33,975 nucleotides of DNA from Actinomycetota bacterium (GTDB taxonomy: Bacteria > Actinomycetota > Acidimicrobiia > Acidimicrobiales > RAAP-2), in the NCBI GenBank assembly GCA_021324355.1, contig JAJPJD010000001.1, positions 1-33,975 on the forward strand, given 5' to 3'. The notes below the pieces were generated by a model, which saw only the letters and a list, made by a program, of their open reading frames with translations, made no database searches and had not been told where the DNA came from. This document shows, piece by piece, positions 1 through 9,098 of this stretch. Both the position numbers and the translations under genes were made by a program. Every line of letters begins with the position of its first letter. Within the stretch, counting starts at the first letter, position 1.

Positions 1-309
1 CACCTCCCAACCGAGGGCCTCGAAGTCGAGCCGGCCGTCCCAGAACTCGCTCCAGCGCCGAGCTCCATCACGGATCGCCACCGCCCGTCGCTCGACGTCG
101 GACACGCGACGGGGGTGCTCGGCCTCGACTTTGATGATCGAAGACGTCCTGGCCCGGGCCAAGACGTCGATCCTCGGCCAGCGGCCCAACACGCCAATCG
201 CCGTCGCACGGGACCCTGAGCAGGCATTCCATCCATCTGGGACAACCGGCTTCTCCACGTCAGCCTCCAGCTGTGCCGGCCGAGCTCGTCTCTGAGGGAC
301 CGGCGTCAT
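1..309 (-). CDS. Partial hypothetical protein running off the left edge
   Basis: An open frame begins at an ATG at 309-307 and stays open for 103 codons to the first base of the window, so the C-terminus is missing. The second half looks protein-like, with alternating charged and hydrophobic residues and the stretches VEAEHPRRVSDVERRAV and FWDGRLDFEALGWEV. I do not recognise the family. No convincing ribosome binding site precedes the ATG, so the true start could be further in or the frame could be a relic. The uninterrupted length and residue pattern are the only support. Confidence 0.35.
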   Translation of the reverse strand, partial: MTPVPQRRARPAQLEADVEKPVVPDGWNACSGSRATAIGVLGRWPRIDVLARARTSSIIKVEAEHPRRVSDVERRAVAIRDGARRWSEFWDGRLDFEALGWEV

Positions 310-834
310 GCGTCCGCTACCGCCGACCCTGCCCGACCCTTCCCGTGTTTCTCGACCCACCTCCGCGGAACCACCACGTCCGGATCGAGAGCGTCGCTCG
401 GTCCGTCCGCGCCTTGTCGGCCACCAGATCGAGGGGGTGATGAACCTCGACCACCTCTGAGGACGTCGACATGGCTCGGCACCGGCGCTGTCTAGCCAAG
501 CACCGCAGCCTCCTCGATCCCCACCCACGCCACGGCCCCGAGCGTACGCGGGCCGAAGCTGAAGAAAGCCGACGCTCAGGATCGAGGTCGAACAGCGACC
601 GGGCTGACTAGGGTGCCTGATCACGGCCAAGACCATGTCCACCTCTATCCTGGCCTACCTCTGCCGAGCGCTCAAAGCCACTTGCCCACTCGGTCGAACG
701 AGCCGGCCCGGACCGAGAGCTGGACGCATGAGAAGCTCCTGTCTCGAATACGAGGTGGCGGTCCGCCAGTCCAACTGCGAGATCCGCATCCAGGCGGAAA
801 GACCTTGCCGCCTACTAGTCCGCTTTGCAGACGC
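310..834. other. No supportable gene
   Basis: All frames here are short, overlap one another and show no family motif. A short + strand stretch near 415-460 reads GHQIEGVMNLDHL before a stop, faintly like an HNH-nuclease core, but it is too short to call. The segment ends at the hairpin that follows the substrate-binding protein gene on the minus strand. Confidence 0.5.
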
Positions 835-878
835 GTTGAGGGGCCGGTCGCCGCCTTGTCGGCGACCGGCCCCTCAAC
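835..878 (-). terminator. Hairpin after the first substrate-binding protein gene
   Basis: A perfect 19-bp inverted repeat (835-853 with 860-878) encloses a 6-base loop. It begins 16 bases beyond the stop of the minus-strand gene ending at 895. The stem is GC-rich and lacks a clear T-tract, as is common for intrinsic terminators in high-GC Gram-positives. Position and perfection support a terminator role; function is inferred. Confidence 0.75.
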
Positions 879-894
879 TGCGATGAAACTGCCC

Positions 895-2613
895 CTACTT
901 CGATCCAGGCGCAGTGAACAACGGTGGCAAAGTCGCCGGCCAGTTGTTCAGCGAGAATCGCTTGCCGCCAAAGACCGGGATGTAGGTGCCCTTCTGGCCA
1001 TTGATCGGCGAGGTGGCATTGGCGTCCCAGTAGACCCAGCGGTCGTCGGTGATCGCGGTGTGGTCCCCGGTCCCGGGCTTGCCGCTTGGGCCCGAGTTCC
1101 ACGACCACGCCCCGTAGACGTAGCTGGGAGCCCCAAGCGTAGGCAGGGCGTGGACGCCCCGAGCCAGGTTCTGCGGCGTGAGGTCAGGACCAGCGGCCTG
1201 CAGGGCGTCGAAGATCCACACGAGGGTGCTGTAGTCACCGTCGGTCCCCGGCGGGATGGTGTGCCCGGTGAGCTGCTTGTAGAGCTTGCCGGCCGGGCTG
1301 TTCGGCCCGAAGAAGGTGTTCTCCGGAGAGGCCTCGCTCAGGCCGAACAGGGTTCCAGTGACCTCGGCCTGGTCGTAAGTCTGTGCGACCGTGTCCGTGT
1401 CGTCGAGCGCAACCCCGTTCAGAAGCCACTCTGGGTGGTAGTCCTGAGCCGCAGCAGCCTTGGTCAGCAGGGAAAGAGAGAACGAGTCACACGCGGTGAT
1501 GATCGTCGTCACCCCTGCTGCCTTGAAGGCCACGATGGCCTGTTGTGCCGAAGTCTGGAAGGTCGCGATGTCGAGACCGTAGGTGAAGACATGGAAGTCT
1601 GACCGGGGCACGTGATAGTGCTGAACCGAATAGTTAATGGACTCCTTCACGCACAAGCCATACGTGGGTAGGTTGGGAACGTAGATACCAAAAACACGCT
1701 TCTTGGTGCGCAGAGCTGGGTCACCTGCGTAAATCGCTGGCTTGTTGTCGAGGTACTTGCCGTACACCTGTCCGGTCATGACGGCGATCCGCTGGCACTC
1801 CTGCGGAATTCCCCAAACGTAGGGGTTGTACTGCTCGTACCAGGCCTCATCGAAGTAGGCCCCACCGTCGAACTCGACCAGACCATCCTTGGCCGCGCAC
1901 ACAGAGAAGGGCCCCGTTCCGCCAGCACCCTGGCCGTTCGGGTCGAGCGTGAAGTCCACTTCACCGAAGGCGTGCAGCGTGTGGGCGATGGTGTCCGCGT
2001 CGGCGCAGGCTTGCGACTGGTTCCCGTTGAGCAGCTCAGCCGTGTAGTTGCTCACTGAGTGTTCTTCAACGAGATTCACATGGCGACCATAGAGGTCGTA
2101 GACCTTGTTGAAGTAGTTGACGAACACCTTCGCAACTTGGTCTGTGACCGCGGGCAGAGCAATGCCCTCCTGCTTTGCGACAGCTACCTGCTCCTGATAG
2201 TTGGCGGTCTGCGGAAAGGTCCGCATTGCGAGAGTGATGGTGTTGCCGGTCACGCCGTTGTACGTGGCTCCCCCGTTGTTCCCCGTCCACTTGGCGACGC
2301 ACGGATCTGCATATGGGGAGTTGAATTGAGGCTTACCGGGACTGCAGGTGAAGCCAGCAATGGTCTTGCCAGTTCCCACCTTCACACTGCCTGATCCCGG
2401 ATACTTCCACGGGTACGGCCCCTCGCCAGGAGGGCCTGACTTCGCGAGCACTGGCCCATCTGACGTCGCGCTCGCTCCCCCACTGGTCGCAGGCACAACA
2501 CCGATTGCTAGGGAGATCACCGCGACCACCCCAGCAAAGCGCATCAACCGACTCCAGCCGCTTCGGTGGGGTTGCCAACGAAGACGATCCCCTCTCACAG
2601 CGTCTCTCTGCAT
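895..2613 (-). CDS. Secreted type-I periplasmic-binding-fold protein (branched-chain amino acid/amide-type solute-binding protein), copy 1
   Basis: This 572-residue protein resembles substrate-binding proteins of the branched-chain amino acid/amide ABC-uptake class (type-I periplasmic binding fold). The ATG at 2613 was chosen over an upstream GTG at 2673 because AAGGGGG sits about 7 bases before it. The N-terminus has a basic stretch, a hydrophobic core (VVAVISLAIGVVPA) and an AxA-like end, so a Sec signal is likely. No lipobox cysteine is visible, unlike most Gram-positive binding proteins. A mature-end block (GEGPYPWKYP, then CSPGKPQFNSPY and KWTGNNGGATYNGV) is shared with the divergent paralogue at 3085-4806. 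No permease or ATPase gene lies nearby, so it may act with a distant transporter or as a stand-alone sensor. Ligand unknown. Confidence 0.85.
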   Translation of the reverse strand: MQRDAVRGDRLRWQPHRSGWSRLMRFAGVVAVISLAIGVVPATSGGASATSDGPVLAKSGPPGEGPYPWKYPGSGSVKVGTGKTIAGFTCSPGKPQFNSPYADPCVAKWTGNNGGATYNGVTGNTITLAMRTFPQTANYQEQVAVAKQEGIALPAVTDQVAKVFVNYFNKVYDLYGRHVNLVEEHSVSNYTAELLNGNQSQACADADTIAHTLHAFGEVDFTLDPNGQGAGGTGPFSVCAAKDGLVEFDGGAYFDEAWYEQYNPYVWGIPQECQRIAVMTGQVYGKYLDNKPAIYAGDPALRTKKRVFGIYVPNLPTYGLCVKESINYSVQHYHVPRSDFHVFTYGLDIATFQTSAQQAIVAFKAAGVTTIITACDSFSLSLLTKAAAAQDYHPEWLLNGVALDDTDTVAQTYDQAEVTGTLFGLSEASPENTFFGPNSPAGKLYKQLTGHTIPPGTDGDYSTLVWIFDALQAAGPDLTPQNLARGVHALPTLGAPSYVYGAWSWNSGPSGKPGTGDHTAITDDRWVYWDANATSPINGQKGTYIPVFGGKRFSLNNWPATLPPLFTAPGSK

Positions 2614-3084
2614 CAATTGCCCCCTTTTGCAGCAAGGCACTTCCCCGCATGCGCCACGTCCCTCGACTGACACCGCACCCGAAGGACGTGGCGGACATTG
2701 TTCTTGCTACTGTCACCCGGCGCAAGAGCGCCCCCTACCTCCTAACTTCTTCTCATCTGCGAACGACCGCGGTCACTAGCGTGCCGTCAACGCGTGCCGA
2801 GTGGCACGTGTCCCCAAGGACGCCACCTTGGGGACACGTGCCTGCAGGTCAATAGTCGTCCAAAGCTTCTCGAGCTCGGCATGGGTACAGCGCGCGGTCG
2901 TCGTGCGGCTGACGCGACCCGGGACAAGTGCGAAGGTATCTGATGATAGTCAGTTTTTTAACCAGGGAAAATCCATGTCATCGGACACAGGTTGCTCTCG
3001 GATGACAAACGTGTTACGACGTGTGGGAACGATTCGACAAATGGCCGATCGGACGATTCGAGCCGAAGGGGAGGGGCGGCTGAA
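2614..3084. promoter_or_regulatory. Shared control region between two divergent binding-protein genes
   Basis: This 471-bp gap separates the starts of two diverging paralogues. It holds a perfect 17-bp hairpin (2803-2842), two direct GCGTGCC repeats (2779-2785 and 2792-2798), and an AT-rich patch with a T run near 2941-2975 that could serve transcription toward the right-hand gene. A 49-codon ORF at 2975-3124 has a plausible AGGGAAA site and overlaps the right-hand start in another frame. It might be a leader peptide or chance. No clear -35/-10 pair could be fixed. Confidence 0.5.
2803..2842. repeat. Perfect 17-bp inverted repeat in the divergent promoter region
   Basis: The arms 2803-2819 and 2826-2842 are exact reverse complements around a 6-base loop. 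Each arm contains the self-complementary CACGTG and a CCCC/GGGG run. It lies 189 bp from one start and 242 bp from the other, so it does not end either gene. No T-tract follows. It could be an operator, an attenuator for a leader transcript, or a relic of a small palindromic element. Confidence 0.8.
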
Positions 3085-4806
3085 ATGTCGGAACGCGGAC
3101 GGCGTCAATCGGAACGCACGCTGAGAGGCGAGCACACAAGTCCTCGACGAACAACCCACCTCGGCGCTCGCGCCGTCCTAGCTGCCGTTGCTATTCCGGT
3201 TGTGTTGCTGATGGCAGTGGTCCCGCCAGTCGGAGCGGCAAAGGCAAAGGGAGAAGGGCCTTACCCGTGGAAGTATCCCGCGAGCGGCAACGTGCAAGTA
3301 GGTACCGGAAAGACAATCAGTGGTCAGCCATGCAGTCCAGGCAAGGGACAGTTCAACTCTCCCTACGCCGCTCCGTGCATCGCCAAGTGGACCGGCAACA
3401 ACGGGGGCGCGACCTACAATGGCGTGACGGCGACAACGATCACTCTGGCGATGCGGTCGTTCCCGCAGACTGCGAACTCTCAGGAACTAGCTGCTCAAGC
3501 AAAGAATGAGGGAATTGCCGTGCCAGCGGTGACCGACCAGGTGGCTCAGGTCTTCCTGAACTACTTCAACAAGGTCTACGACCTGTATGGGCGCCACGTG
3601 AAGCTCGTCGAAGAAGATGCTGTCGGTAACGCAACGACCGAAGCATTGAACGGCGGCCAGGCACAGGCGTGCGCAGACGCTGACACCATCGCTCACACGC
3701 TGCACGCCTTCGGCGAAGTCGGGTTCACTCTTGATCCAAACCGAGTCGGGGGTGGCGGAACTGGACCATTCTCAATCTGCGCAGCTGAGCGAGGGTTGGT
3801 CGAATTTGCGGGTGGTCCATACTTCTCCGAGCAGTGGTTCGAGCAGTACAACCCGTACGTCTGGAACATCACACAGGACTGTCAACGGATTAGCAGCAAC
3901 GAAGCAGAGATCATCGCAAAGTACCTGGCTGGGAAGAAAGCCATCTACGCTGGCGAGGCGGACCTTCGCGACAAGATCCGCAAAATCGGGACGTACATTC
4001 CGAACGTGCAGCAGTACATCGAGTGCAATGGCAATCCGAACAGCTCGATGAACAAACTCCTCGAAACCAAGTACCACCTCCCGGCTAGCACGGCTCCAGA
4101 CTTCTTCACCTACAACCTCGATGTGTCGACATTCCAGCAGTCGGCGCAACAGGCGGCGGTGAAGTTCAAGGCGGATGGCGATACCACGATCAACCTGGCC
4201 TGCGATCCCTACTCGGCATCGCTGCTCATGAAGGCCGCGGCTGCTCAGAACTACTTCCCCGAGTGGCTCTCCGACGGCGTGGCACTCGAGGATACAGATT
4301 CAGTGGCGCAGACCTTCCCTGCTAACGAGGCACAGGGGCACCTGTTCGGGGTGGCAGAAGCCCCACCGCAACAACTTCTCTTCGGGCCCACCTCGCTAGC
4401 TGGGCAGCTCTACCAGAAGCTCACGGGACACGCGATTCCACCGGGAACCGACGGGGAGTACTACCAGCTCGTTCAAATCTTTGACCAACTGCAGGCAGCT
4501 GGGCCTGACCTGACACCACAGAACATGGCCCGGGGCACCCACGCGCTCCCGGTCCTCGGCAATACTTCTGACGGCCTCTGGGATTTCAGGACTGGCCCCA
4601 CCGGGACCCCCAACGCGGGTGATCACACGGCGATTGTGAACGACATGTTCGTCTACTGGAACCAGAACGCCACCTCGCCCGTCAACAATAAGCCTGGAAC
4701 CTACGTGGACCTCTTCGGAGGCAAAAGGTTCACGATCGGGCAATGGCCGAAGACGCTTCCGAAGCTCTTCACGGCTCCAGGCTCTGCTGCTACCAGCACG
4801 AGCTGA
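3085..4806 (+). CDS. Secreted type-I periplasmic-binding-fold protein, copy 2
   Basis: This 573-residue paralogue of the divergent protein encoded at 895-2613 aligns by eye over nearly the whole length, with well over half of positions the same (for example GTGKTI, KWTGNNGGATYNGV, ADADTIAHTLHAFGEV and LFTAPGS near the end). The ATG at 3085 follows GAGGGGCGG by about 8 bases; an upstream TTG at 2992 in frame lacks such a site. A hydrophobic segment at about residues 32-50 with an A-rich end suggests Sec export; again no lipobox cysteine is seen. The expected role is binding a small solute outside the membrane. The two copies differ mainly in loops around the middle of the protein, which fits divergence of ligand preference after duplication, but that is inference. 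Confidence 0.85.
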   Translation: MSERGRRQSERTLRGEHTSPRRTTHLGARAVLAAVAIPVVLLMAVVPPVGAAKAKGEGPYPWKYPASGNVQVGTGKTISGQPCSPGKGQFNSPYAAPCIAKWTGNNGGATYNGVTATTITLAMRSFPQTANSQELAAQAKNEGIAVPAVTDQVAQVFLNYFNKVYDLYGRHVKLVEEDAVGNATTEALNGGQAQACADADTIAHTLHAFGEVGFTLDPNRVGGGGTGPFSICAAERGLVEFAGGPYFSEQWFEQYNPYVWNITQDCQRISSNEAEIIAKYLAGKKAIYAGEADLRDKIRKIGTYIPNVQQYIECNGNPNSSMNKLLETKYHLPASTAPDFFTYNLDVSTFQQSAQQAAVKFKADGDTTINLACDPYSASLLMKAAAAQNYFPEWLSDGVALEDTDSVAQTFPANEAQGHLFGVAEAPPQQLLFGPTSLAGQLYQKLTGHAIPPGTDGEYYQLVQIFDQLQAAGPDLTPQNMARGTHALPVLGNTSDGLWDFRTGPTGTPNAGDHTAIVNDMFVYWNQNATSPVNNKPGTYVDLFGGKRFTIGQWPKTLPKLFTAPGSAATSTS

Positions 4807-4815
4807 TCGGCCTCG

Positions 4816-4855
4816 CCTGATCTGGGGCCCGTCTTCAAGAGGGCCCCAGATCAGG
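4816..4855. terminator. Hairpin between convergent genes
   Basis: A perfect 15-bp stem (4816-4830 with 4841-4855) with a 10-base loop starts 9 bases after the stop at 4806. The DUF429 gene arriving from the right stops at 4971, so the hairpin could end transcription from both sides. No T-tract is evident. Confidence 0.75.
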
Positions 4856-4970
4856 TATCGAGTCGGCCGTGCCGTTCGGTAGTGCCTTGTTCAGGGGTGG
4901 CCGCTCGGGATATGCGCCTGCCAGACGGATTGTCGATGGAGGTCCCTACCTCGTGGGGTCAGCCGAGCCG

Positions 4971-5645
4971 CTAACGCCAGATCGCGCCGATGCGCTCCGA
5001 ACCAGGAGGAAACGCAGCGGCCCGACGTCGCGCAATTCGATCAGCCGTCCAGGCGACGATGGCGGCGTCGAGAACGTCGGCGGTGCCGGCACCACCGGCG
5101 ACCCCAAGGTCCTCAGGGATCCGCAGACCTTGATCAGCCAGAATTTGCTTTCGCTGGAATACCCCATTCCATGAGGTTTTGGGCCACTTCAGGTGCTGGT
5201 CATTGTTTGCGCAAACAAAGGAGACCTCTGGATGCACTTCATGGATCCGCCCATCAGACAAAGCTAGCGTCTGAACCTCGAGGATAGCCTTGCGTAGAGC
5301 GAAGGCCTGCGCTGAGATTTTTGGGCCCTCTCGAGGACTAAGTGCCATGGCCTCGCTGTAACTTGCGGCACGCACCATGGCTTCGGGCGGGGCCGGAAAA
5401 ACCGAGGGCCATCGAGGACCAACGTAATCTCGGGCCAGCTGGTCCGCCAGACGCCGCTGGCCGAGTCTTGGGAGCCCGATCGGGACATCAACTCCGATGA
5501 TCGCGGCGTCTTCGAGCTCGTACTGGAATACCTCTTGAAGGCTCATGGCGACGAGGGCTAGCTCGAACCGACCGTTCTCCAGAACGACGATGACCCACCT
5601 CCCCTTCCAGATGTCAGCTCCAGCTACTCGCAAAGGATTCGCCAC
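4971..5645 (-). CDS. DUF429 family protein (predicted RNase H-like fold)
   Basis: This 224-residue protein carries the signature positions of the DUF429 family: an N-terminal VAGADIWKGRWVIVV strand with an acidic residue, VDVPIGLP at about residues 53-60, EVHPEVSF in the middle, and a C-terminal DVLDAAIVAWTA helix. The spaced acidic residues fit the RNase H-like fold proposed for the family; its biochemical role is unestablished. The gene starts 33 bp after the stop of the cell-wall-binding gene on the same strand, so the two are probably co-transcribed. A hairpin at 4816-4855 could end the transcript. Confidence 0.8.
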   Translation of the reverse strand: MANPLRVAGADIWKGRWVIVVLENGRFELALVAMSLQEVFQYELEDAAIIGVDVPIGLPRLGQRRLADQLARDYVGPRWPSVFPAPPEAMVRAASYSEAMALSPREGPKISAQAFALRKAILEVQTLALSDGRIHEVHPEVSFVCANNDQHLKWPKTSWNGVFQRKQILADQGLRIPEDLGVAGGAGTADVLDAAIVAWTADRIARRRAAAFPPGSERIGAIWR

Positions 5646-5678
5646 AGGAATCTTCGGAGATTCTCGAGCCCTGCTGAC

Positions 5679-7586
5679 CTATCCCACAGAGCTCTGGATG
5701 GCCGAGATCACGGCGGGGCTGACAGCCAGCGGACCGCCGAACACATAGCCGGGAGTTGTCGAAGGCAACGAGGACAGGTAGGTAGCGATTGCCGGGGGAA
5801 GCGGCGGTGTTTGCGCAACTAGCAAGAGTGGACCCAGCCTTCCTCCGGAAGCCATGAAGACGCCACCGCCCAGCGCATCGGGAAAGTCAGCCGACGTCGC
5901 GGCTCCGAAAACCTGAGCATTAGCAAAGAATCGGGACGCAACGGCGGCAGAAGTGTCATAGAGAGTTTGCCCGTAAATCGGCGATGCTGAAGGGTCTGCT
6001 CCTGCCGCTGCAAGGGGTCCACCGATAGCATAGCGAACATCGTTAGGAAATTCGGCGAGGTAGGCAGCAGTTTCAGGAGCCTGTGTCGAGCCGTTAGTGA
6101 GAAGAATGGCGGCATGAAGCGTGATCGCCGCTGGTACCGCCGACAGAGCATCATAGAAACTCAGTCCAGTTGCCTCGAAGATCGTCGAGGGGTTTCCAAG
6201 TTGCTCTGCTATGTCGACGGCTGTTGCATATTCATCGGCGCCTGCAAGCCGTACGACTCGATAGCCCAAGGTCTCAAGGGTGATATCGATGTTTGGGCTC
6301 AGAGCCAGGTCTCCACCGAGCACGTAGACCGTATCGCCAACTGGGAGCACACGCTCGATCTCCGCCTCGACTCGGGAGTCGAGAGTCGAGCTGACCGGTG
6401 CCCCTGGGGTGATGAGGAGCGGTCCATCCACTGAGGCTGCAAGCGGTCCACCAGCGAGTGCGTCCGCGAAAAAGTCTGACCTCGCCAGAACCACGGCGTG
6501 GGCAGATCCTGGAAACGGAAACTCAGCTTCCGATATCGCGACCGATGTCCCTACAGCATCGACTCCGTAGATTTGGTCAATGCTTGCTGATCCGCAAACA
6601 ATGTCGTAATCGGAACCGCCAGTGCTCCATTGGGTCAAGGAAACACGGCCACCCGTGAATGATGGATCCGTACAGTTGGCCTGAGCTTCCGTTTCGCTCG
6701 TAGCGCCGGGTATCCAGTCGTTCAAGCCCTCGAGCGACCCCAGTGTCGTGGTCCCCGTTATGAGCTCCCACTGATTCGGCGCCGCGTATATGCCGACGGC
6801 TGTTGCGCCGGAAGTGGTCAGACCGGCAAGCATCCCTTGGAGCACTGCTACGTTCATCGCTTCACCGGAGGAACCCGATTGCCAAGTGTTCGCTGTTTCG
6901 ACGTCCAACCACCACGGATAGCTCGACGGTGCTGCCGACACCGTTACCGCCGGCGTCTGAGAATTGATCTCAGACGCCGCGGATAGGAGCCAGCCCACGT
7001 CCTGAAGCGCCTGCTGATCACCGAACTGCCACGCACAGGCAGGCGAGTCGGCCCCAGCAATTGCAGACCCGTTGCTCGTCGACACCGTCATCGACGTGCA
7101 AGGACCGTAGGGGGTGTCACCAGATGACGGCCAGTCCGAGATGAGCGTGCCGTTGACTACGTCTCCTGGATCATCGGTATTCACGTAGAGGGATGCCTTC
7201 GGCTGGCCCGGGACGCCCGTTGTACCGGCAACTGCCCAATAAAGCTCGCTAGAGCTGTAGCTAGGAAACGATGCCGAGGTGCCGAAGCACGGATTCAGCT
7301 GGTCGGAGACTCCATCGTTGACTCCAACGATGCCAAAAGCAGCGGTGGTAGGGAGCGCCCCGCCACACTGCGGAAACGAGACGTCATCGCCGACCGCTCC
7401 GGCAGCTTGCGGCAGCACCCCAGCAGCTGGAACCGTCACCAGAGTCAGGCAGGCACCAACCAAGACCAGGCCTGCGAATCCAAGACACATTGCACCTGCC
7501 CGGCTGCCACCGCCATGGATGGGCCCGATTAACCTTGACGTAGACAAATGCCCCCCTCGCCGACTCAAGGGAACATTCTGCCGCAC
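5679..7586 (-). CDS. Secreted GH25-like domain protein with CWB2 cell-wall-binding repeats
   Basis: This protein of up to 635 residues has a signal segment (about 30-62), then a domain opening with DDVSFPQCGG and containing WWLDVETANTW and GIYAAPNQWELITG. These fit a glycoside-hydrolase-25-like TIM barrel. From about residue 345 to the end there are three CWB2-type repeats, seen as ARSDFFADALAGG, LAGADEYATAVDIAEQLG and SADFPDALGGGVF. CWB2 repeats anchor proteins to Gram-positive cell walls. The predicted role is a wall-attached, possibly lytic or purely structural, surface protein. The GTG at 7586 has no good ribosome site; an in-frame TTG at 7547 preceded by AGGGGGG is a serious alternative start and gives 622 residues. 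The gene is divergent from the HtrA gene. Confidence 0.85.
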   Translation of the reverse strand: MRQNVPLSRRGGHLSTSRLIGPIHGGGSRAGAMCLGFAGLVLVGACLTLVTVPAAGVLPQAAGAVGDDVSFPQCGGALPTTAAFGIVGVNDGVSDQLNPCFGTSASFPSYSSSELYWAVAGTTGVPGQPKASLYVNTDDPGDVVNGTLISDWPSSGDTPYGPCTSMTVSTSNGSAIAGADSPACAWQFGDQQALQDVGWLLSAASEINSQTPAVTVSAAPSSYPWWLDVETANTWQSGSSGEAMNVAVLQGMLAGLTTSGATAVGIYAAPNQWELITGTTTLGSLEGLNDWIPGATSETEAQANCTDPSFTGGRVSLTQWSTGGSDYDIVCGSASIDQIYGVDAVGTSVAISEAEFPFPGSAHAVVLARSDFFADALAGGPLAASVDGPLLITPGAPVSSTLDSRVEAEIERVLPVGDTVYVLGGDLALSPNIDITLETLGYRVVRLAGADEYATAVDIAEQLGNPSTIFEATGLSFYDALSAVPAAITLHAAILLTNGSTQAPETAAYLAEFPNDVRYAIGGPLAAAGADPSASPIYGQTLYDTSAAVASRFFANAQVFGAATSADFPDALGGGVFMASGGRLGPLLLVAQTPPLPPAIATYLSSLPSTTPGYVFGGPLAVSPAVISAIQSSVG

Positions 7587-7702
7587 AGCTGGCCGGGCTG
7601 ACGGTTGCCCACAGATCGCCGTGGTTTAGGTCATTGCTAGAGACCCTTAATGGAACCTTTATCTAGGCCTGGTAAGTGATGACGAGGACGCAAAGGAATC
7701 CC

Positions 7703-9040
7703 ATGGAACCTATTGACAACAGCGAGACAGACATGACCCAGGGAACCGAACATCCGGGGAGCCCGACGCAAACAAACTGGTGGCCCGGCTCGTCAGGAGC
7801 AGCGAGGCCTCCCGGCGGCCCAGGCGACACACCGACGAACCAGTCCCCTACTGACTGGAACCAACCCATCCCCCCTTGGGCGCCACCACGTTACCGTCCA
7901 CAACGCTCGGGAACCACCTTGCTATCGATCGCGCTGATCCTTGCAGCACTCGTGCTCCTGGCAGCCGGCGTTGTGATCGGTCACGGGTTGTGGACAAGGA
8001 CCGTCGGATCTGCCGGTGTCTCACCGCGCGTGACTCCGCCAACTGGCCCAACTCCCATAGGATCGGGCGGACCTTCGAACGCTGGTGCCATCGCAGCCAA
8101 GGTGGATCCTGGCTTGGTAGATATCAACACCACCTTGAGCTACCAAGAGGCCGAAGGGGCCGGGACCGGAATGGTGCTCACTCCCGGGGGGGAGGTACTG
8201 ACGAACAACCACGTTATTGAAGGGGAAACGAACATCTCAGTAACTGACATCGGCAATGGAAGAACGTATGGTGCTACGGTCGTCGGCTACGACGTGACCG
8301 CAGACTTGGCTATTCTCCAACTGCAAGGGGCGTCAGGGCTTCAGACCGTCTCTCTGGGCAATTCGTCAGACGTGAAGGTCGGGCAGAAGGTTGTGGCCAT
8401 AGGTAACGCCGAAGGCCGTGGCGGAACGCCTAGCTATGCCGGCGGGACTATCACCGCGCTCAATCAAACAATAACCGCAAGCGATGCCATTGATGGTTCA
8501 CGGCAACTGACAGGACTTATTGAGTCGAGCGCCTACATCCAACCCGGGGATTCCGGTGGACCAGTTGTAAACCAAGATGGACAAGTCATCGCTATGAATA
8601 CCGCAGCCTCGGAAGGCTTCGCGGGCTTCGAGTCGGGAGGTAGCCCCAGCTACTCAATACCTATCAATGAGGCGACTGCTGTTGCGAGACAGATCGAGGC
8701 TGGACGCGCCTCCAGTGCCGTCCATATCGGTCCAACCGCCTTTCTAGGCATCCAGGTCGAGGCGAACCCTCTCGCCCCTGGAGGCTTCGGCCCGCAAGTT
8801 CCTGTGACCAACGGGGTCCTCGTGGCTTCGGTGCTCGCTGGCGAACCAGCTGCCCAAGCTGGCATCGTGGCTGGTGATGTCATCACTAGTGTCGGAGGCA
8901 CGCAGGTCCGGTCCCCGTCGGCACTGACAGAGGTGCTCGAGAACTACCACCCCGATGGCAAGGTCCAGGTCGATTGGACCGATCCTTCCGGCCAACAGCA
9001 CTCAGCGACCATCCAGCTCGCCAGCGGCCCACCACAGTGA
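7703..9040 (+). CDS. Membrane-anchored HtrA/DegP-type serine protease with PDZ domain
   Basis: This S1C protease has a proline/glycine-rich cytoplasmic tail, a single membrane segment at about residues 71-94, a trypsin-like domain with His170 (TNNHVI), Asp201 (TADLAIL) and Ser284 (GDSGGP), and a C-terminal PDZ domain (about 345-435). All three catalytic residues are present. The ATG at 7703 is preferred because AAGGAA precedes it at a proper distance; in-frame starts at 7676 and 7679 lack one. The protease should work outside the membrane on misfolded or surface proteins. The next gene follows after 58 bp and is probably in the same operon. The divergent wall-binding protein is a possible client or partner, which is inference. 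Confidence 0.92.
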   Translation: MEPIDNSETDMTQGTEHPGSPTQTNWWPGSSGAARPPGGPGDTPTNQSPTDWNQPIPPWAPPRYRPQRSGTTLLSIALILAALVLLAAGVVIGHGLWTRTVGSAGVSPRVTPPTGPTPIGSGGPSNAGAIAAKVDPGLVDINTTLSYQEAEGAGTGMVLTPGGEVLTNNHVIEGETNISVTDIGNGRTYGATVVGYDVTADLAILQLQGASGLQTVSLGNSSDVKVGQKVVAIGNAEGRGGTPSYAGGTITALNQTITASDAIDGSRQLTGLIESSAYIQPGDSGGPVVNQDGQVIAMNTAASEGFAGFESGGSPSYSIPINEATAVARQIEAGRASSAVHIGPTAFLGIQVEANPLAPGGFGPQVPVTNGVLVASVLAGEPAAQAGIVAGDVITSVGGTQVRSPSALTEVLENYHPDGKVQVDWTDPSGQQHSATIQLASGPPQ

Positions 9041-9098
9041 TCACCCAGCCAGGCAACTGGGCCCCTCGTCCCGTAGCGTCAAAAGGAGCACCAACTCT

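Noticed and set aside
613-1602. Long + strand frame of 329 codons
   Set aside because: It lies antisense to the clear substrate-binding protein gene, is Arg/Gly/Pro-rich and has no family motif.
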